NCBI GenBank assembly: GCA_036250195.1
Contig: JAVHZZ010000003.1
Span: 296,327,565 to 296,391,564, forward strand
Length of the DNA: 64,000 bases
Reading direction: 5' to 3'
Source: Mixophyes australis
Taxonomy: Eukaryota > Chordata > Amphibia > Anura > Limnodynastidae
Part shown: positions 47,545-59,199 of the stretch, in pieces
Numbering within the stretch: position 1 is the stretch's first letter
Layout of the letters: the number at the start of each line of letters is the position of its first letter
Position numbers and translations under genes: made by a program
The notes under the pieces: generated by a model
What the model was told of the DNA's origin: nothing
The model's input: only the letters and a program-made list of their open reading frames with translations
Database searches by the model: none

Positions 47545-48523
47545 TGACAATCTGCCAGAGCTATGCTAGTTACTCCAGGATGCTTAGCACTTGTCCCTGG
47601 CCTATAAAAGCCTGACTGTCCCAGCAGCCTTTGCCAGTTCATCTGTTGCTTTTACTGCTGCGGGTTTTCCTGTGTATGAATCCTGATTGATTTCCTGATT
47701 TTTACCTCTACTTAGCTCCTCATTTTGCACCTCATCTTATGAACCAGACCTGGCTTTGTTGTGATTTCTCTTCTGCCTTCTCCCTGGAATTGTAGTGGAC
47801 TGTGTGGATTTGACCCCTGGCTTGTTTGACCCTCCTGCTTTACTCCTGCTTTTCTGTGTCTGCATTCATCAGCAATCCTTCACCTACACTCTGTGACATA
47901 TCTTACTCCTGTGTCTGCATTTCCCCGTACCACTAGTAATCCAGCATACACACTCTGTGCCATATCCTGCTCATGTGCCTGCATTCTATTACACCACAAG
48001 CAATCCAGCATCTGCAGTCTGTGGCATATCCAGATCCTGTGTCTGCAGTTGTTACACCTCTGTGTTTGATCCAATCTCCTGGTTGTCTGCCTACCTGTGA
48101 CACATTCAGTGCCTCGTGCCCGCAAGTAACCTGTAGTCCTAACACCTGTGACTCATCCGGGGCCTCATGCCTCCCGAGTAACCTGCCGCTCTGACACTTC
48201 TAACCTATGTGATGCCTCTTGCTTCCCGAACAACCTGTAGTCCTGACACCTGTGACTTCTCCGGTGCCTAGTGCCCCCAGAGTAAACCAGGCATCCTGAC
48301 ACCTGTGATTTCTCTGGCTTCGCAGCACTGCCTCTTTGAACTATAATACCACTGACCATTCTGTAGCCTCCTGAGTAACCTTTGCTATAACTGCCATACT
48401 CTGCTTACTTGTATTTGATGCCTTACCATTTATTGCATCCCTAACTTGTATAACCTGTGTAATAATAAACCACTTTCTTCCACTTACATTCTCTCATTGG
48501 TTTTCATATTGGGAATCTTGACA
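47545..48523 (+). mobile_element. Putative solo Gypsy-type LTR with internal minisatellite
   Basis: Starts TGACAATCTGCC and ends GGGAATCTTGACA. It has a polyadenylation-like AATAATAAACC near 48463. Repeats of about 54 bp built on CTGACACCTGTGACTTCTCC occupy 48090-48320. The 5-base flanks do not match, so the ends may be off or the duplication lost. Confidence 0.5.
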
Positions 48524-48948
48524 AGTACCACACCAGATTGGTCTTTAGAGGCCACACTGGTACATTTATTGATGAGGCGTGAGCTTCTAAAGGAGTTTTT
48601 CCTAATTTTGGAAAGATAGACATTTGCAGTTTGTCAAGAAACGGGGTGCTACTGGACTGAGAACTTTTTCTTCATCTTTTATTCTCACTGTTTAATGTAC
48701 TTTTTAATCCTTGGCCCAGTCTAAATATGTACACCAGAGCGTCAGTGTATTATGTGTATTATTATTTAATGTTATTAGGTACATTTTGCCCTTGCTGTTA
48801 CCTGCAATATTGTATGTATTAGAAATAGAAATAATATTGCCATATTGTGTAAAAATAACAGGACAGCAGAAGTCATTTTGCTTGTGTTAGCTAATGTAAT
48901 TACCATTTATCTCCAATGCCCATTGTTATGAGGTGTGGAGTAGACCTG

Positions 48949-49169
48949 GGGGTAAATGTATCAATCTGTGGGTTCTTCAACACCCGCGTGTTCAGCCTCT
49001 TCCGCGATTAAATTTCAAGCGGCGCTGCATTGTAAAGGGTTAACTTCCAAGCGGCGCTGCATTGTAAAGGGTTAACTTCCCTTTACAATGCAGCGCCGCT
49101 TGAAATTTAATCGCGGAAGAGGCTGAACACGCGGGTGTTGAAGAACCCGCAGATTGATACATTTACCCC
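48949..49169. mobile_element. Palindromic MITE, copy 2 (3-bp CTG duplication)
   Basis: Same family as 10621-10808: ends GGGGTAAATGTATCAATC and complement, and flanking CTG at 48946-48948 and 49170-49172. One half carries an extra direct copy of about 32-33 bp (GGCGCTGCATTGTAAAGG occurs twice around 49020-49075), which spoils perfect symmetry. Confidence 0.85.
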
Positions 49170-49172
49170 CTG

Positions 49173-50792
49173 GTTTGTAATCAGAACAATGTCTGAGTAA
49201 CTTGAAATTGCTAGCTGGCAGCCCATGTTAATTAGCTAGGTCAACATGTAATCTGAGAGGTAATTAGGTTAGAACGTCTAGAGGATATGCAATGTACCTC
49301 CACAGTATATCAGTATAATACATAAAACTGGTGAGCAGCACTATCTAGTATCTATTCTATTATCTAAGTCTCTCTGGTATATAGCGAATAAGAGGTATCT
49401 CTTTACCCTTTAACATAGTTCTACAATATCTATCTACAAAAATATGTATTCAATTCTATCACAGTCACTTTAACGTTAGCAAACACAAGGCATAGAAAAC
49501 ATTTAAAATCAAATCAACATAAGTAAATATGCATATATGCAGTTTTTGCCATGAGGAAGTATCAACTCAATCCACTCCTTTTTTGCTTAATTGGATTAAA
49601 TGTGTGCTAGCAGTACAAAGCAATGTCTTGGCTCCTTAGGTTCTTCGTTATGGGTTTAACCCAAATGTCACAATCAACAGCATTTTGCTATATTATTCTC
49701 CTCAAATAACATGGGATTCAGTAGGCTTTCCTTGCAGCATAACCACGTAATTGCTTCAATAACATAGACTCCTCCCTCATCAGGTACATGAACTTCTCTT
49801 ACATATGGCAAAGAATAGTAAGGGGCTGGTGCAGTTTCTCACAAATTAAACTCAATCTCTGTCCCATAACTAACTTTCCGTACAAGCATCTGTATCCAAG
49901 ATGGTTCCTCTCAGTTCTCAGGTTTCTGGTAAGGTATCTGACTCTCCACTGTGAAGTCTTATCCAGTCTCTCATGGTGACTCTCTCTCTCTCTTTAATCC
50001 CTCTGTCTCTCAGACTCCCATTTTCCATTCTCTGACAGACTTCAGGGGATATATGACCCCCTTTAGAATCCAACTGCCTTTTGTAACTGGTCCGTCTCAA
50101 GCTCTTCCTCCCCACTGTATTCTGGGAGATGTAATTCTCTGCCTGCAGGGGAGGCATCCAAAGAACATGTGTAGCTCGCTCGGTTCACCGACGCCACACT
50201 TGCATGTTTGCATCATGGTCCACCTGCACATTCATTGTGTGGTAATGTTGCCTGTTGATGTATGTTTCGTCCCTATATCGAGGTTGCCTTAGAGCAATAT
50301 GTGTGTAATCTATAGATTCCAATACTACATGACTAGAGAGACCATGGAAAGCTACCTTAAGTTACTGCTTCTATGACTCCTGACTGGAAAAGCAGGTAGA
50401 TCTGTTTGACATTCTTGGTAGTGTACTTAGAACTTTAGAGAATTGCCTTGAAAAGGTGCACTGTGTGATGACCAACACCTGATATACCACAGACTGAAAG
50501 GAGTCTGTGGCCATAAAGTTGACATCACACATTAATTTGAGAAGCTCAGACACTGCAATGGAGTTGTATTGAAAAAGGAGCGCAAAATGCAGGACTATTA
50601 CTGCAAATATGTAGACCAATGTGCTGTTAAAATGGGGATAAGTGATATAATATAGATCATGCAAAAACGAAAGTGAGTCTGAAAACAATATTGCACCTGA
50701 TATAAGAATGTTTATAGCCTTTTGTAAGGCAGATTGTGGTGGAACTGTTCCGGGAGTAAATCAGATACTACAATTGATCACCTCTCTTACCC
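49173..50792. other. Unassigned DNA
   Basis: No gene or clear repeat is seen. A CT-rich run lies near 49979-49995. Confidence 0.45.
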
Positions 50793-50915
50793 TAAACCAC
50801 TACCTGACTGTTTTTACCCTAGACTTCAGCAGTGAGATGCCTGTGTAATCTCCGTCAAAGACTACACAGGCATCTCACGCTGAAGACTGGGTAAGAACAG
50901 TCAGTTATTGGTTTA
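50793..50915. mobile_element. Short palindromic MITE
   Basis: 123 bp of imperfect inverted symmetry. Outer arms are TAAACCACTACCTGACTG against CAGTCAGTTATTGGTTTA. Inner arms are built on CTTCAGC and GTGAGATGCCTGTGTA with complements. Non-coding hairpin-forming element of unknown class. Confidence 0.65.
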
Positions 50916-51203
50916 GCTGGATATAAAACAGCCACAAAAACTGGCAAAAAAACTTTGAAAAAATCCCCCTTAATGTTCATTCCTGTTCTAATGGCTGCCT
51001 GCAAAAGTTTAGCTTTATGGACGGTGGTCACTTACAAATTTGCATTTTGTGTGGATTTCCCGACAGAAATAATGGTAGACCAATCAGTACCGCAATTAAA
51101 TATTCATATTTGGTCCTATGAGGATATTCACAAAACAGTAGACATAGGACTGATTTGAGATACAGGGAGTAGGATAAACTACACATTTAGGAACAAGAGG
51201 TAA

Positions 51204-52345
51204 TGGGGATCTGTGCTCCCTATATAGGAAAGAGATCTAATGCTGCCATAGGGATTAGGCAATATAGAAGGGGAGTCCCACTCCTTCAAGTAAGCAATTT
51301 ATAAAAGTAGATCCCTTGGTGCAAATGTGAATATAAGAAGAAAAAGTATTTATTACAATATAAAATCTTGAACAAATATTCAAATTAGAAAAGGTTGCAA
51401 CTTCAATACAAAATAAACTGCATATGCAAAGATATTCATAAATATTAACAGCAAGAACTTGCTTGCAATCAAGCAATCTGCATACAGGGAAAATTCAATA
51501 CAGAAAGTCCATCAGATATATACATGTTATTAAGGCTCTGAAAGTTCCGCACAAATGTCAATAAATGAAAGATCATAACCACACACAATCTTCCAATAAA
51601 AAAACTGGTACCACATTGTGCACGCTGGTTGTAAATGTAAAGAAGGTAAATATTCACCAGTAGGTAAAAAATGTGTCCGATAAAGAAGTATTCCTATATG
51701 GGGATAACCACAGTTCAAACGGTCCAGAAATCACTAGGGTCCAAGGACAAATGGTAGGACTTATCTTCCTCATAGGGCTTTATAGATGCCACTCCGTCTC
51801 TCCGTCCTGGTTGCAGATGTTGTGTATGCCGAACGCCACGACTATGTAGTGACTATGAAGCAAATGCACATGTGCATGTGTCTCACTTTGGATGAACCGG
51901 ACAAAAGTACTTGGTATTGTGAAGATATATGAGTAAGGTGGTAAAGTTGTATATGGAACAATATAATAGTGAAAACCAATGTGTTTCGCTTGCAAGAAGC
52001 TTCCTCAGGGACTTTCAAATGCAGATAATAGAGCGCCCTGTTCCTCAATAGGTGTAATAGCATACCAATCGTCAGTACAATAGCTTGATTGATAGTGCCA
52101 AGAGCCAATGCCATTAAATAAAGGTGGGCTTGCAGAGACAAATAAAAGGTACCACGCAAGATCATCACATGCATTAATAGGAATATGATAAAATAAATGT
52201 CTTTATGGAACAGAATATGAAAATTACGTTGTCAAATAAAGAAAATAAATAATAATTTCAATACATTTGTAACTGCCAAATATGCACTTGATGAAATAAC
52301 TGCCAAATATGCACTAGATGAAATAACAATACATATGCAGTTTGG
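51204..52345 (-). repeat. Left Penelope terminal repeat
   Basis: About 1.1 kb, colinear with the right copy except for the inserted foldback. The clear end is at the GTAACTGCCAAATATGCAC text near 52270-52340. Confidence 0.85.
51978..52008 (-). ncRNA. Hammerhead-ribozyme-like motif, left repeat
   Basis: On the minus strand CTGAGGA is followed by a GCTT/AAGC stem, then GAA, then ACACAT and T. This follows the hammerhead core CUGANGA, stem II, GAA, stem III, UH, with stem III drifted from the palindrome ACGCGT. One unpaired A sits before stem II. Activity cannot be judged. Confidence 0.5.
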
Positions 52346-52370
52346 AGTTAAAGAAAACTATTGAGCTAAA

Positions 52371-55300
52371 AATCAATTTTTAACCCTTTTGGTGAAAGGG
52401 TTTTCAAATTATAAATCCAGTTGGACTCCTCCCGGGACATGATGCCTATGAAATCACCCCCTCTCCATGGTCTATTAACTTTGTGGATACCCATAAATGG
52501 AAGTGAGATGGGATCTTTAGCATGATGTGCAGCAAAATGTTTTCCTCCTACTCTTTTCTGATGTTGCTGTGAGGTTCAGAAATCCTTATATGCAGTTTTC
52601 TACTGTTTCTGCCTATATACTGTAAACCACAGGGGCATTGGAGAAGGTAAATGACTCCTAAACTGTTACAAGTAATTTTTGATTTAGTACGGTGGTCTTC
52701 CCCTGTTACATGCAATGAAAAAGTTGTAATCGGCTTAGTGTTAGTGACATGACTAACCTTGCACGCTGAACATTTATTACAGTGACAGAATCCCCCTTCC
52801 TTGTCCTTCAACCATGTGCTGGCCTTTTGGGTGGTATTAGGAGGAATTGTACTCTTCACTAATTCTATTTTAAGATTATCAGCCTTGGTCTAGATAAAGT
52901 TTGATTTTATTGGGAGAATTTCTCTAATTTTTTTCATCACCTAACAGTACTTTCCAATGCCTCCTAAAAATATGTTCAACCTGTTTTGAATCACAGCTGA
53001 ATCTGGTGATGAAAGGGATCTGTGTAAACTCCTCAACTTTATCTTTTTTGGAGAGAAGAAGGTAGGTTTGCTCAACAGTTTAAGGGTTGTATTCCCTCTC
53101 TATGAATCTTTCGTTCAGAGTATTTGCCTGCCTCTCATATTGGTCAATCCTTGAGCAATTGCACCTAATTCTGGTGAATTGGCCTTGTATATTTTGTATC
53201 CAAGCTCTATGATGACTACTGGACGAGGGGATATAAGAGTTACAATCTACCTTCTTGAAAAAGTTTTTAATTTCAATATGTCTATTTTCGATATAAATCT
53301 CCAAATCAAGGAATTGAACTGATTCTGAGCTGATGTTTACTGTAAACCGTAGATTTAAATCATTGGTATTAATGTAGAGAAGGAAAGGGTCAAGCTTGTC
53401 CCTGGAACCAGTCCAAATAAAGAGAATGTCATCGATATAACGACACCAGATCTGAATATACCTGGCGTAACGGTTATTATCCCAAACAGTGCTATTCTCC
53501 CATCATGCCAAAAACAGGCTTGCGTAACTGGGTGCAAATTTTGCGCCCATAGCAGTTCCGCATACCTGTTTAAAGAACTAGTCCTCTGACCAAAAGTAAT
53601 TGTGTTCCAAGATAAAACCGATACTTTCAAGAACATAGTCTATTTGGGCATCAGGAACATCCAAATCTAAATGGAGAATGTCTCCAACAAAAACACAGCC
53701 CTTTTGATGCTCAATAACTGTGTGCACCGATGTAACATCACATGTGACCAGTGTGTACCCTTCTTCCCTCCTGATATCTTTCAATATTTTTAGGACATGC
53801 CCTGTGCCTCTCAGGTAGCTTATTTGTGTAGTTACCAGAGGTTGCAAAAATTAATCAATATAACTAGACAAGTGAGTAGTTAGGGATTGATTCCCTGACA
53901 CAATGGGCCTACCTGGTGGATTCACAAGGTCTTTATGTAATTTAGGCAGAGTATAAATAACCATAAATAACTGGTATTCTTGGGAACCTAATGTATAAAA
54001 AAACAAATTCCACTTTACTTCGAATGACTTTCTGAAATGCCGGGAACAAAAGATCATAAAGTTCCTTTTGATAAAAACTTGTTGGGTCTCCAGGGAGGCG
54101 TTGGTAGGTAGTCTGATCATTAAGTTGCCTATTCAACTCTGTAAGGTATTGTTTCTTCCCTAAGACAGTGATACCCCCTCCCTTATTAGCCGACCTGATT
54201 ATCGGATCTTGGTCATTCTTGTGCTCTTTACTCTTTATCTTTGTTAAATTTGATTCTTTACATTTGCTGATTTGAATTTGGTCCAAATCTGCCTCCACTA
54301 ATTTCTGAAAGGCTAACATATATGGCCCTTTAAGATGGTATGGATAGAACTTAGATTTTTCTTTAAATTCTGTGTGTCTAAATTATCGCCCCTGATTTTG
54401 AGATGATGTTATAGATGTTCGATTGTCCATAAAATATTTTTACAAAGTAAATTTCCGTATAAATTTGTGTAGGTCTATATAGGTCTTGAATTTGTTCAAG
54501 TGTTTGTCTGGAGCAAATTTCAGACCTTTGCTAAGTACCTCCATTTGTGGTAATGACAAATTGTGGGTGCTAAGGTTGAAGATCCCTTTGTTATTCATTT
54601 CTATTCTCTTATTCATGGTTTTGCTCCTAGCAACTCTCCCACCTCGTCCTCCCCTGACGGTTTTTGCCTTTTCCTTTTTCTTGGTGTGAACAAAGGAAGG
54701 TAGTTTTTTGATATTGGAACAGGAGGGTTCGAGATCTCGGATTGTACTATCAGAAGACATGTATTGGGAGGAGAATTCCCTTTCTGTGCCAGTTCAAAAA
54801 AGGGTAAGATTATCTTCAACCTCTGAATTCAAATGAATGTTATTAGTCTGAAGTAGACAGACCTGATCTAATCTACTAAGTAATCCACGCTGATTGTTAG
54901 TAATCTCTGTATATGCCCTACCTTTCCCTTTATTGAAGTTCTTTCGGGCTATAGAGTGAGATTTTGCTCCATTGGGTTGTGTTAATTCCAATGCACTTAG
55001 CAAATTTCTAGGGTTTATATATTCTTTTCTGATGATCCCTTTCGGGAGTAATCTTAATTAGAGGGGATCTATATATAGAGCCCCTTTTAGGGCGATGTTC
55101 TCTAGTAGTGTTATCTTTCTTAGACCGCTGTTGTGTTTGTAAAGGTTTGCCTAATTTTTTGCAGGTATTAGAATGAAATGGAACACTGGTATGTATGTCG
55201 TGTTCATAATCTTTTAAATCTCTTTGAATTTTTTTCTCTTTATTCCTGATCACCTTTTCCTCAACACCCTTAATTTTGTTGAGGGTAAGTTTTTCAAGGT

Positions 55301-55403
55301 TTAGAAAGTCTTCAAGATGTTGTATAGGTTTAAACTTATCTTGTAGAATAGCAACCTCTTCCTCAATTCTTTTGAGGCAAGTCTCCCTGTCTGTAATCAC
55401 CAT
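52371..55403 (-). pseudogene. Penelope reverse transcriptase with GIY-YIG endonuclease (broken)
   Basis: Penelope proteins copy RNA and use a C-terminal GIY-YIG nuclease for integration. From the N-terminus, 55403-55008 is charged and coiled-coil-like. 54319-53942 holds RSANKGGGITVLGKKQYLTE. 54120-53851 holds YTLPKLHKDLVNPPGRPIVS. Motif A, LVTCDVTSVHTVI, is near 53740. AMGAKFAPSYASLF is near 53545 and the catalytic YIDDILFIW is near 53435. The GIY-YIG part, GVIYLLQCPCGLQYIGRNSR, is near 52650, and after a frameshift the end REESNWIYNLKTL runs to a stop near 52371. At least several frameshifts and stops are present, so no full protein is made. Motif order and spacing are normal for the family. 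Confidence 0.9.
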
Positions 55404-55815
55404 TTCATAAGTGATAAGGAGTAGGAATCTAATGCTTTATTCCACAAACTAATACATTTCTCATCCCCCAAATTAAAGGTTGTTTTTTTTCTGGATTCTC
55501 CAGCCCCTTGGTACAATTTTATTCTTAATATATTTTGTGAGAATGGTTACTTCCCACCAATACTTCAATTCCTGGGGATCTGCACTCCCTATTTAGAAAA
55601 GAGACCTAATGCTGCCTTAGGGATTAGGCAATATAGAAGGGGAGTCCCACTCCTTCAAGTAAGCAATTTATGAAAGTAGATCCCTTGGCGCAAATGTGTA
55701 TATAAGAAGAAGAAAGTATTTATTACAATATAAAATCATGAACAAATATTCAAATTAGAAAAGGTTGCAACCTCAATACAAAATAAATTGCATATGCAAA
55801 GATATTATATATGCA

Positions 55816-55825
<10 letters not shown>

Positions 55826-55853
<28 letters not shown>
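55826..55853. repeat. (AT)n run left of foldback 2
   Basis: An alternating AT run at the left junction of the inserted foldback, paired with another at 56902-56938. Confidence 0.9.
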
Positions 55854-55857
<4 letters not shown>

Positions 55858-56341
55858 AAATGAGAAAAAAGAAGCGCCAGAACATAGTGTGATATTGCCA
55901 AGTTAGAGCAGTGATCAGATTGATTATCAAATTATCCTCGTACCAGATGAATAATATAATTTCGCTTATCTGAGATAGTATCCCTCTGCGAACTCCAAAT
56001 CCTTCTTATGCAGATTAGGGTATTCCAGACTAGAACTCAGATAGAAAATAGCAAACAATAGAGTAGTGCGTTTTAACAAAAGTGAAACATCATTTAATTC
56101 ATAAAATTGTATCCATAAACAGCAAATTCATTGCCCGTACATTATATAAAATCAATTCAAGCTTATCTGTGCACTAGAATCATCCACAGTCCAGTTATGA
56201 TCTCGCCAGACACCGGTAATCCTGGCTCCTTGACATCAATATACCGACAGGGGATAAGATTCCTCAGCTCTTTTCAAGTATGTGACAATAACGTCCTCAG
56301 CTGGTGATTCCAAAAACGAGTGCACCTCAGAGAAGATCCTT

Positions 56342-56370
56342 GACGCGTTTCGTCTATCAGACTTTATCAA
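56342..56370 (-). ncRNA. Hammerhead-ribozyme-like motif in foldback 2
   Basis: On the minus strand TTGATAA (core CTGANGA with two changes) is followed by a GTC/GAC stem, then GAA, the palindrome ACGCGT and C. The GAA-ACGCGT-C part matches the Penelope hammerhead layout exactly. The degraded core argues against present activity. Confidence 0.5.
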
Positions 56371-56391
56371 AAGGAAGAATATTTACCAGAC

Positions 56392-56497
56392 ATAACAAGC
56401 CCTCTTTTATAATGCCCGCTTCTCATCAATTCCACGTTAGAAGCGCCGGAAACGTGGAATTGATGAGAAGCGGGCATTATAAAAGAGGGCTTGTTAT
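56392..56497. repeat. Perfect 47-bp inverted repeat with 12-base loop
   Basis: The arms at 56392-56438 and 56451-56497 are exact complements around the loop AGAAGCGCCGGA. This is the point where the element sequence turns round on itself. Confidence 0.95.
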
Positions 56498-56895
56498 GGA
56501 TACAATTTTATGAATTAAATGATGTTTCACTTTTGTTAAAACGCACTACTCTATTGTTTGCTATTTTCTATCTGAGTTCTAGTCTGGAATACCCTAATCT
56601 GCATAAGAAGGATTTGGAGTTCGCAGAGGGATACTATCTCAGATAAGCGAAATTATATTATTCATCTGGTACGAGGATAATTTGATAATCAATCTGATCA
56701 CTGCTCTAACTTGGCAATATCACACTATGTTCTGGCGCTTCTTTTTTCTCATTTGTTTATTTAGATTGTACATCTGCAAGCTGATGTATCAAAGGGAAGC
56801 AGCCTAATGTATGTGATTTTAAATATTTTGAGCACAGGTTTTTAAACACGTGATCATTGGTGTTTGCACTGAGCGCCGTTGTCTTTTTCACATTG

Positions 56896-56901
<6 letters not shown>

Positions 56902-56938
<37 letters not shown>
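56902..56938. repeat. (AT)n run right of foldback 2
   Basis: Alternating AT run directly after the foldback tail, which ends CACATTGTTTTAA. Confidence 0.9.
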
Positions 56939-56942
<4 letters not shown>

Positions 56943-57486
56943 CTTAACAACAAGAACTCGCTTGCATTCAAGCAATCTGCATACAGGGCAAATTCAATGC
57001 AGAAAGTCCATCAGATATATACATGTTATTAAGGCTCTGAAAGTTTGGCACAAATGTCAATGAATGAAAGATCATAACCACACACAATCTTCCAATAAAA
57101 AAACTGGTACCACATTTCATCTGGTTGTAAATGTAAAGTTGGTAAATATTCACCAGTTGGTAAAAATGTGTCCGATAATGAAGTATTCCTATATGGGGAT
57201 AACCACAGTTCAAACGTTCCAGAAATGGTCAGGGTCCAAGGACAAACGGTAGGACTTACCCTACTCATAGGACCTTATAGATGCCACTCCGTCTCTCCGT
57301 CCTGCTTGAAGATTTTGTGTATGCCAAACGCTGGGGGTAGATCCCTCTCTGCAGCGGCCACGACTATGTAGAAAATGTGCATGCGCATGCTTCTCTCTTT
57401 GGATGAACCGGACAGAAGTACTCGGTATAGTGAAGATATATGAGTAAGGTGTTAAAGTTGTATATGTAACGATATAATAGTGAACC

Positions 57487-57517
57487 AACGCGTGTCGCTT
57501 GGAAGAAGCTTCCTCAG
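57487..57517 (-). ncRNA. Hammerhead-ribozyme-like motif, right repeat
   Basis: On the minus strand CTGAGGA, a GCTT/AAGC stem, then GAC where GAA is expected, then ACGCGT and T. It pairs with the left-repeat motif: the left keeps GAA and the right keeps the palindromic stem III. Confidence 0.5.
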
Positions 57518-57835
57518 GGATAAATCAACTTTCAAATGCAGATAAAAGTTTATACAGAGTGCTCTGGTCCTCAATAGGTGTAATAGTGTGCCAATCATCA
57601 GTACAATAGCTTGATTGATAGCGCCAAGAGCCAATGCCATTAGATAAAGGTGGGCTTGCAGAGACGAATGAAAGGTACCATGCAAGACCATCACATGCAT
57701 TAATAGGAACGTAGACTAGATAAATAAATGTCTTTACGGAACAGAATATGAAATTGACTTTGTCAAATAAAGAAAATACATAATAATTTAAATACATTTG
57801 TAACTGCCAAATTTGCGCCAAGGGATCTACTGTCA

Positions 57836-58219
57836 TAAACCCCACATTTGCCTAGCAACAAAGAATTCCTGTATTCTTTCAGCTGTGTTAAAATGCTGAC
57901 AACAATAAATAGATGCTACTTTGTAGAGTAGTAACTGTTTCTGGGGATTTCCTAGTGTATATTTCTATTTATTCAAGAAAATCCCTAACTAGAGTAAAAT
58001 TCCAGATGAAATATGCTTTCTGTTCACTGCAGCTTTCCACAGCAGGATGTAAATCTATATACTTTATAATTGTGGTTACTCTTCTATACTATCCAAGCCC
58101 AGAACTCAATAGATTGTAAGCAGGGCTAATAGTATAATAAAGAAAACAGCAGCCTGGAAGTGAGGGAAGTGACAGAGTTCTGAGGAGTGTAATGGTGGTC
58201 AGAGGCAGTTGAGAAGATC
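57836..58219. other. Unassigned DNA
   Basis: No gene or clear repeat is seen between the Penelope element and repeat R2 copy B. Confidence 0.5.
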
Positions 58220-58570
58220 CATGTAACCGTTATGCACTGTGCATGAGGAGACAGGAGATGTATATAGGATCTACATATATTTACATATCACTGCAACAGT
58301 TTAAGAATGTGCTGCAGTGAAGAGGCGTGTAAATAAAGAATATAGAGATGGACAGGCCTAAATTATTGAAATATCTGATTGCACTGCACCTCAATGGTAC
58401 ATGACTATGTCCCAACATCTCACAGAGACTCTGTAAAAATAATCTGCATGAGCAGGGACCCCCTGGTAATTTATACCTGTCTCCATGAGCTAGCCAGGGC
58501 TGGAGAAGGAGGAGCACTGTGCAACCTGTGTACCTCACACTGCACACCGGGACAGAGGGTCACATATATA
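58220..58570. repeat. Dispersed repeat family R2, copy B
   Basis: Same family and orientation as 34215-34545, with clear base-by-base similarity and small indels. Confidence 0.7.
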
Positions 58571-58779
58571 CTAGCATTTTATTAATCTATGAATTTATGA
58601 TAAGTAATAACTGTATTGTCATTTGTTAGCCAGTGTGTGTGGTGACCGTGTGTGGCACCAAAAGTGGGAGTGAGTGTGTTTGAGTCGACCCGTAAATCAT
58701 GTTTTGAAAAGATAATAGCTCCTTCAATGTGATTAAATTCCAATGCAAGGTGGTCCAGTTGCATTCTTGCCCGGTTTTA

Positions 58780-59190
58780 GGGGCGTTAGGGTCTCAGTCG
58801 GACCTCATGTTGGTGTACGCTGGGCAGAACTTTGACCCAGGGAGCCTGTTCTGAGCCTGCGTTCGGACACCCCTGCACCAATTGGGATGAAATCAACTTT
58901 AGGTAGACCAATTCGATCCTGGACAGGTTTTGGGGGGGTTAGGGTCTTGGTCAGACATCCTGTTGGTGTACGCTGGGCAGAACTTTCACCTGGAGAGCCT
59001 GTTCTAAACCTTCTACTGGAGAGCCTGTTCTAAACCTTCTACTGGATGACTTTGTACGAAAACCTCACAGACTGGTAACATTGGATCCCAGAAGACATAC
59101 TAGGGGTTGAGGTCCCGGTCAGATCTCCCGTTGGTGTACATTGGGCAGAACTTTGACCCGGGGAGACTGTTCTGGGCCTTCCACATAATA
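58780..59190. repeat. Tandem repeat, about 155-170-bp unit
   Basis: Three units, each with GTTGGTGTACGCTGGGCAGA (third unit GTACATTGGGCAGA), then ACTTTGACCC and GGGAGCCTGTTCT. They start near 58783, 58937 and 59107. No open frame is shared. Origin unknown. Confidence 0.8.
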
Positions 59191-59199
59191 GATTTGGAT

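Larger units (their letters stand above)
55852..56900. mobile_element. Second foldback element, Penelope-derived
   Basis: Structure: outer arm 55852-56117, unique middle 56118-56391, inner 47-bp arm 56392-56438, 12-base loop, inverted inner arm 56451-56497, inverted outer arm to 56760, then a one-sided 140-bp tail. The inverted half equals the first half with the middle skipped. The middle holds a hammerhead-like motif, which suggests a Penelope origin. It is inserted in the right terminal repeat of the Penelope element between AT runs. Confidence 0.8.
51204..57835 (-). mobile_element. Penelope-like element with long direct terminal repeats
   Basis: The minus-strand element has a reverse transcriptase with C-terminal GIY-YIG domain (55403 to about 52371). 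It is flanked by direct repeats at 51204-52345 and 55573-57835 that start with the same GGGGATCTG...ACTCCCTAT text. The right repeat is enlarged by a foldback insertion. Penelope elements are known for such LTR-like repeats and for hammerhead ribozymes in them. The GCGCCAAGGGATCTACT at 57815-57835 is an inverted copy of sequence near the repeat start (55675), a terminal rearrangement also typical of this class. The copy is dead through frameshifts and stops. Confidence 0.88.
55573..57835 (-). repeat. Right Penelope terminal repeat, enlarged by an insertion
   Basis: Colinear with 51204-52345 from 55573 to about 55818 and again from about 56939 onward. The gap is the foldback element and its flanking AT runs. 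Confidence 0.85.

Noticed and set aside
47880..48360. Cysteine-rich frames on both strands
   Set aside because: They come from the minisatellite inside a putative solo LTR and share no known domain.
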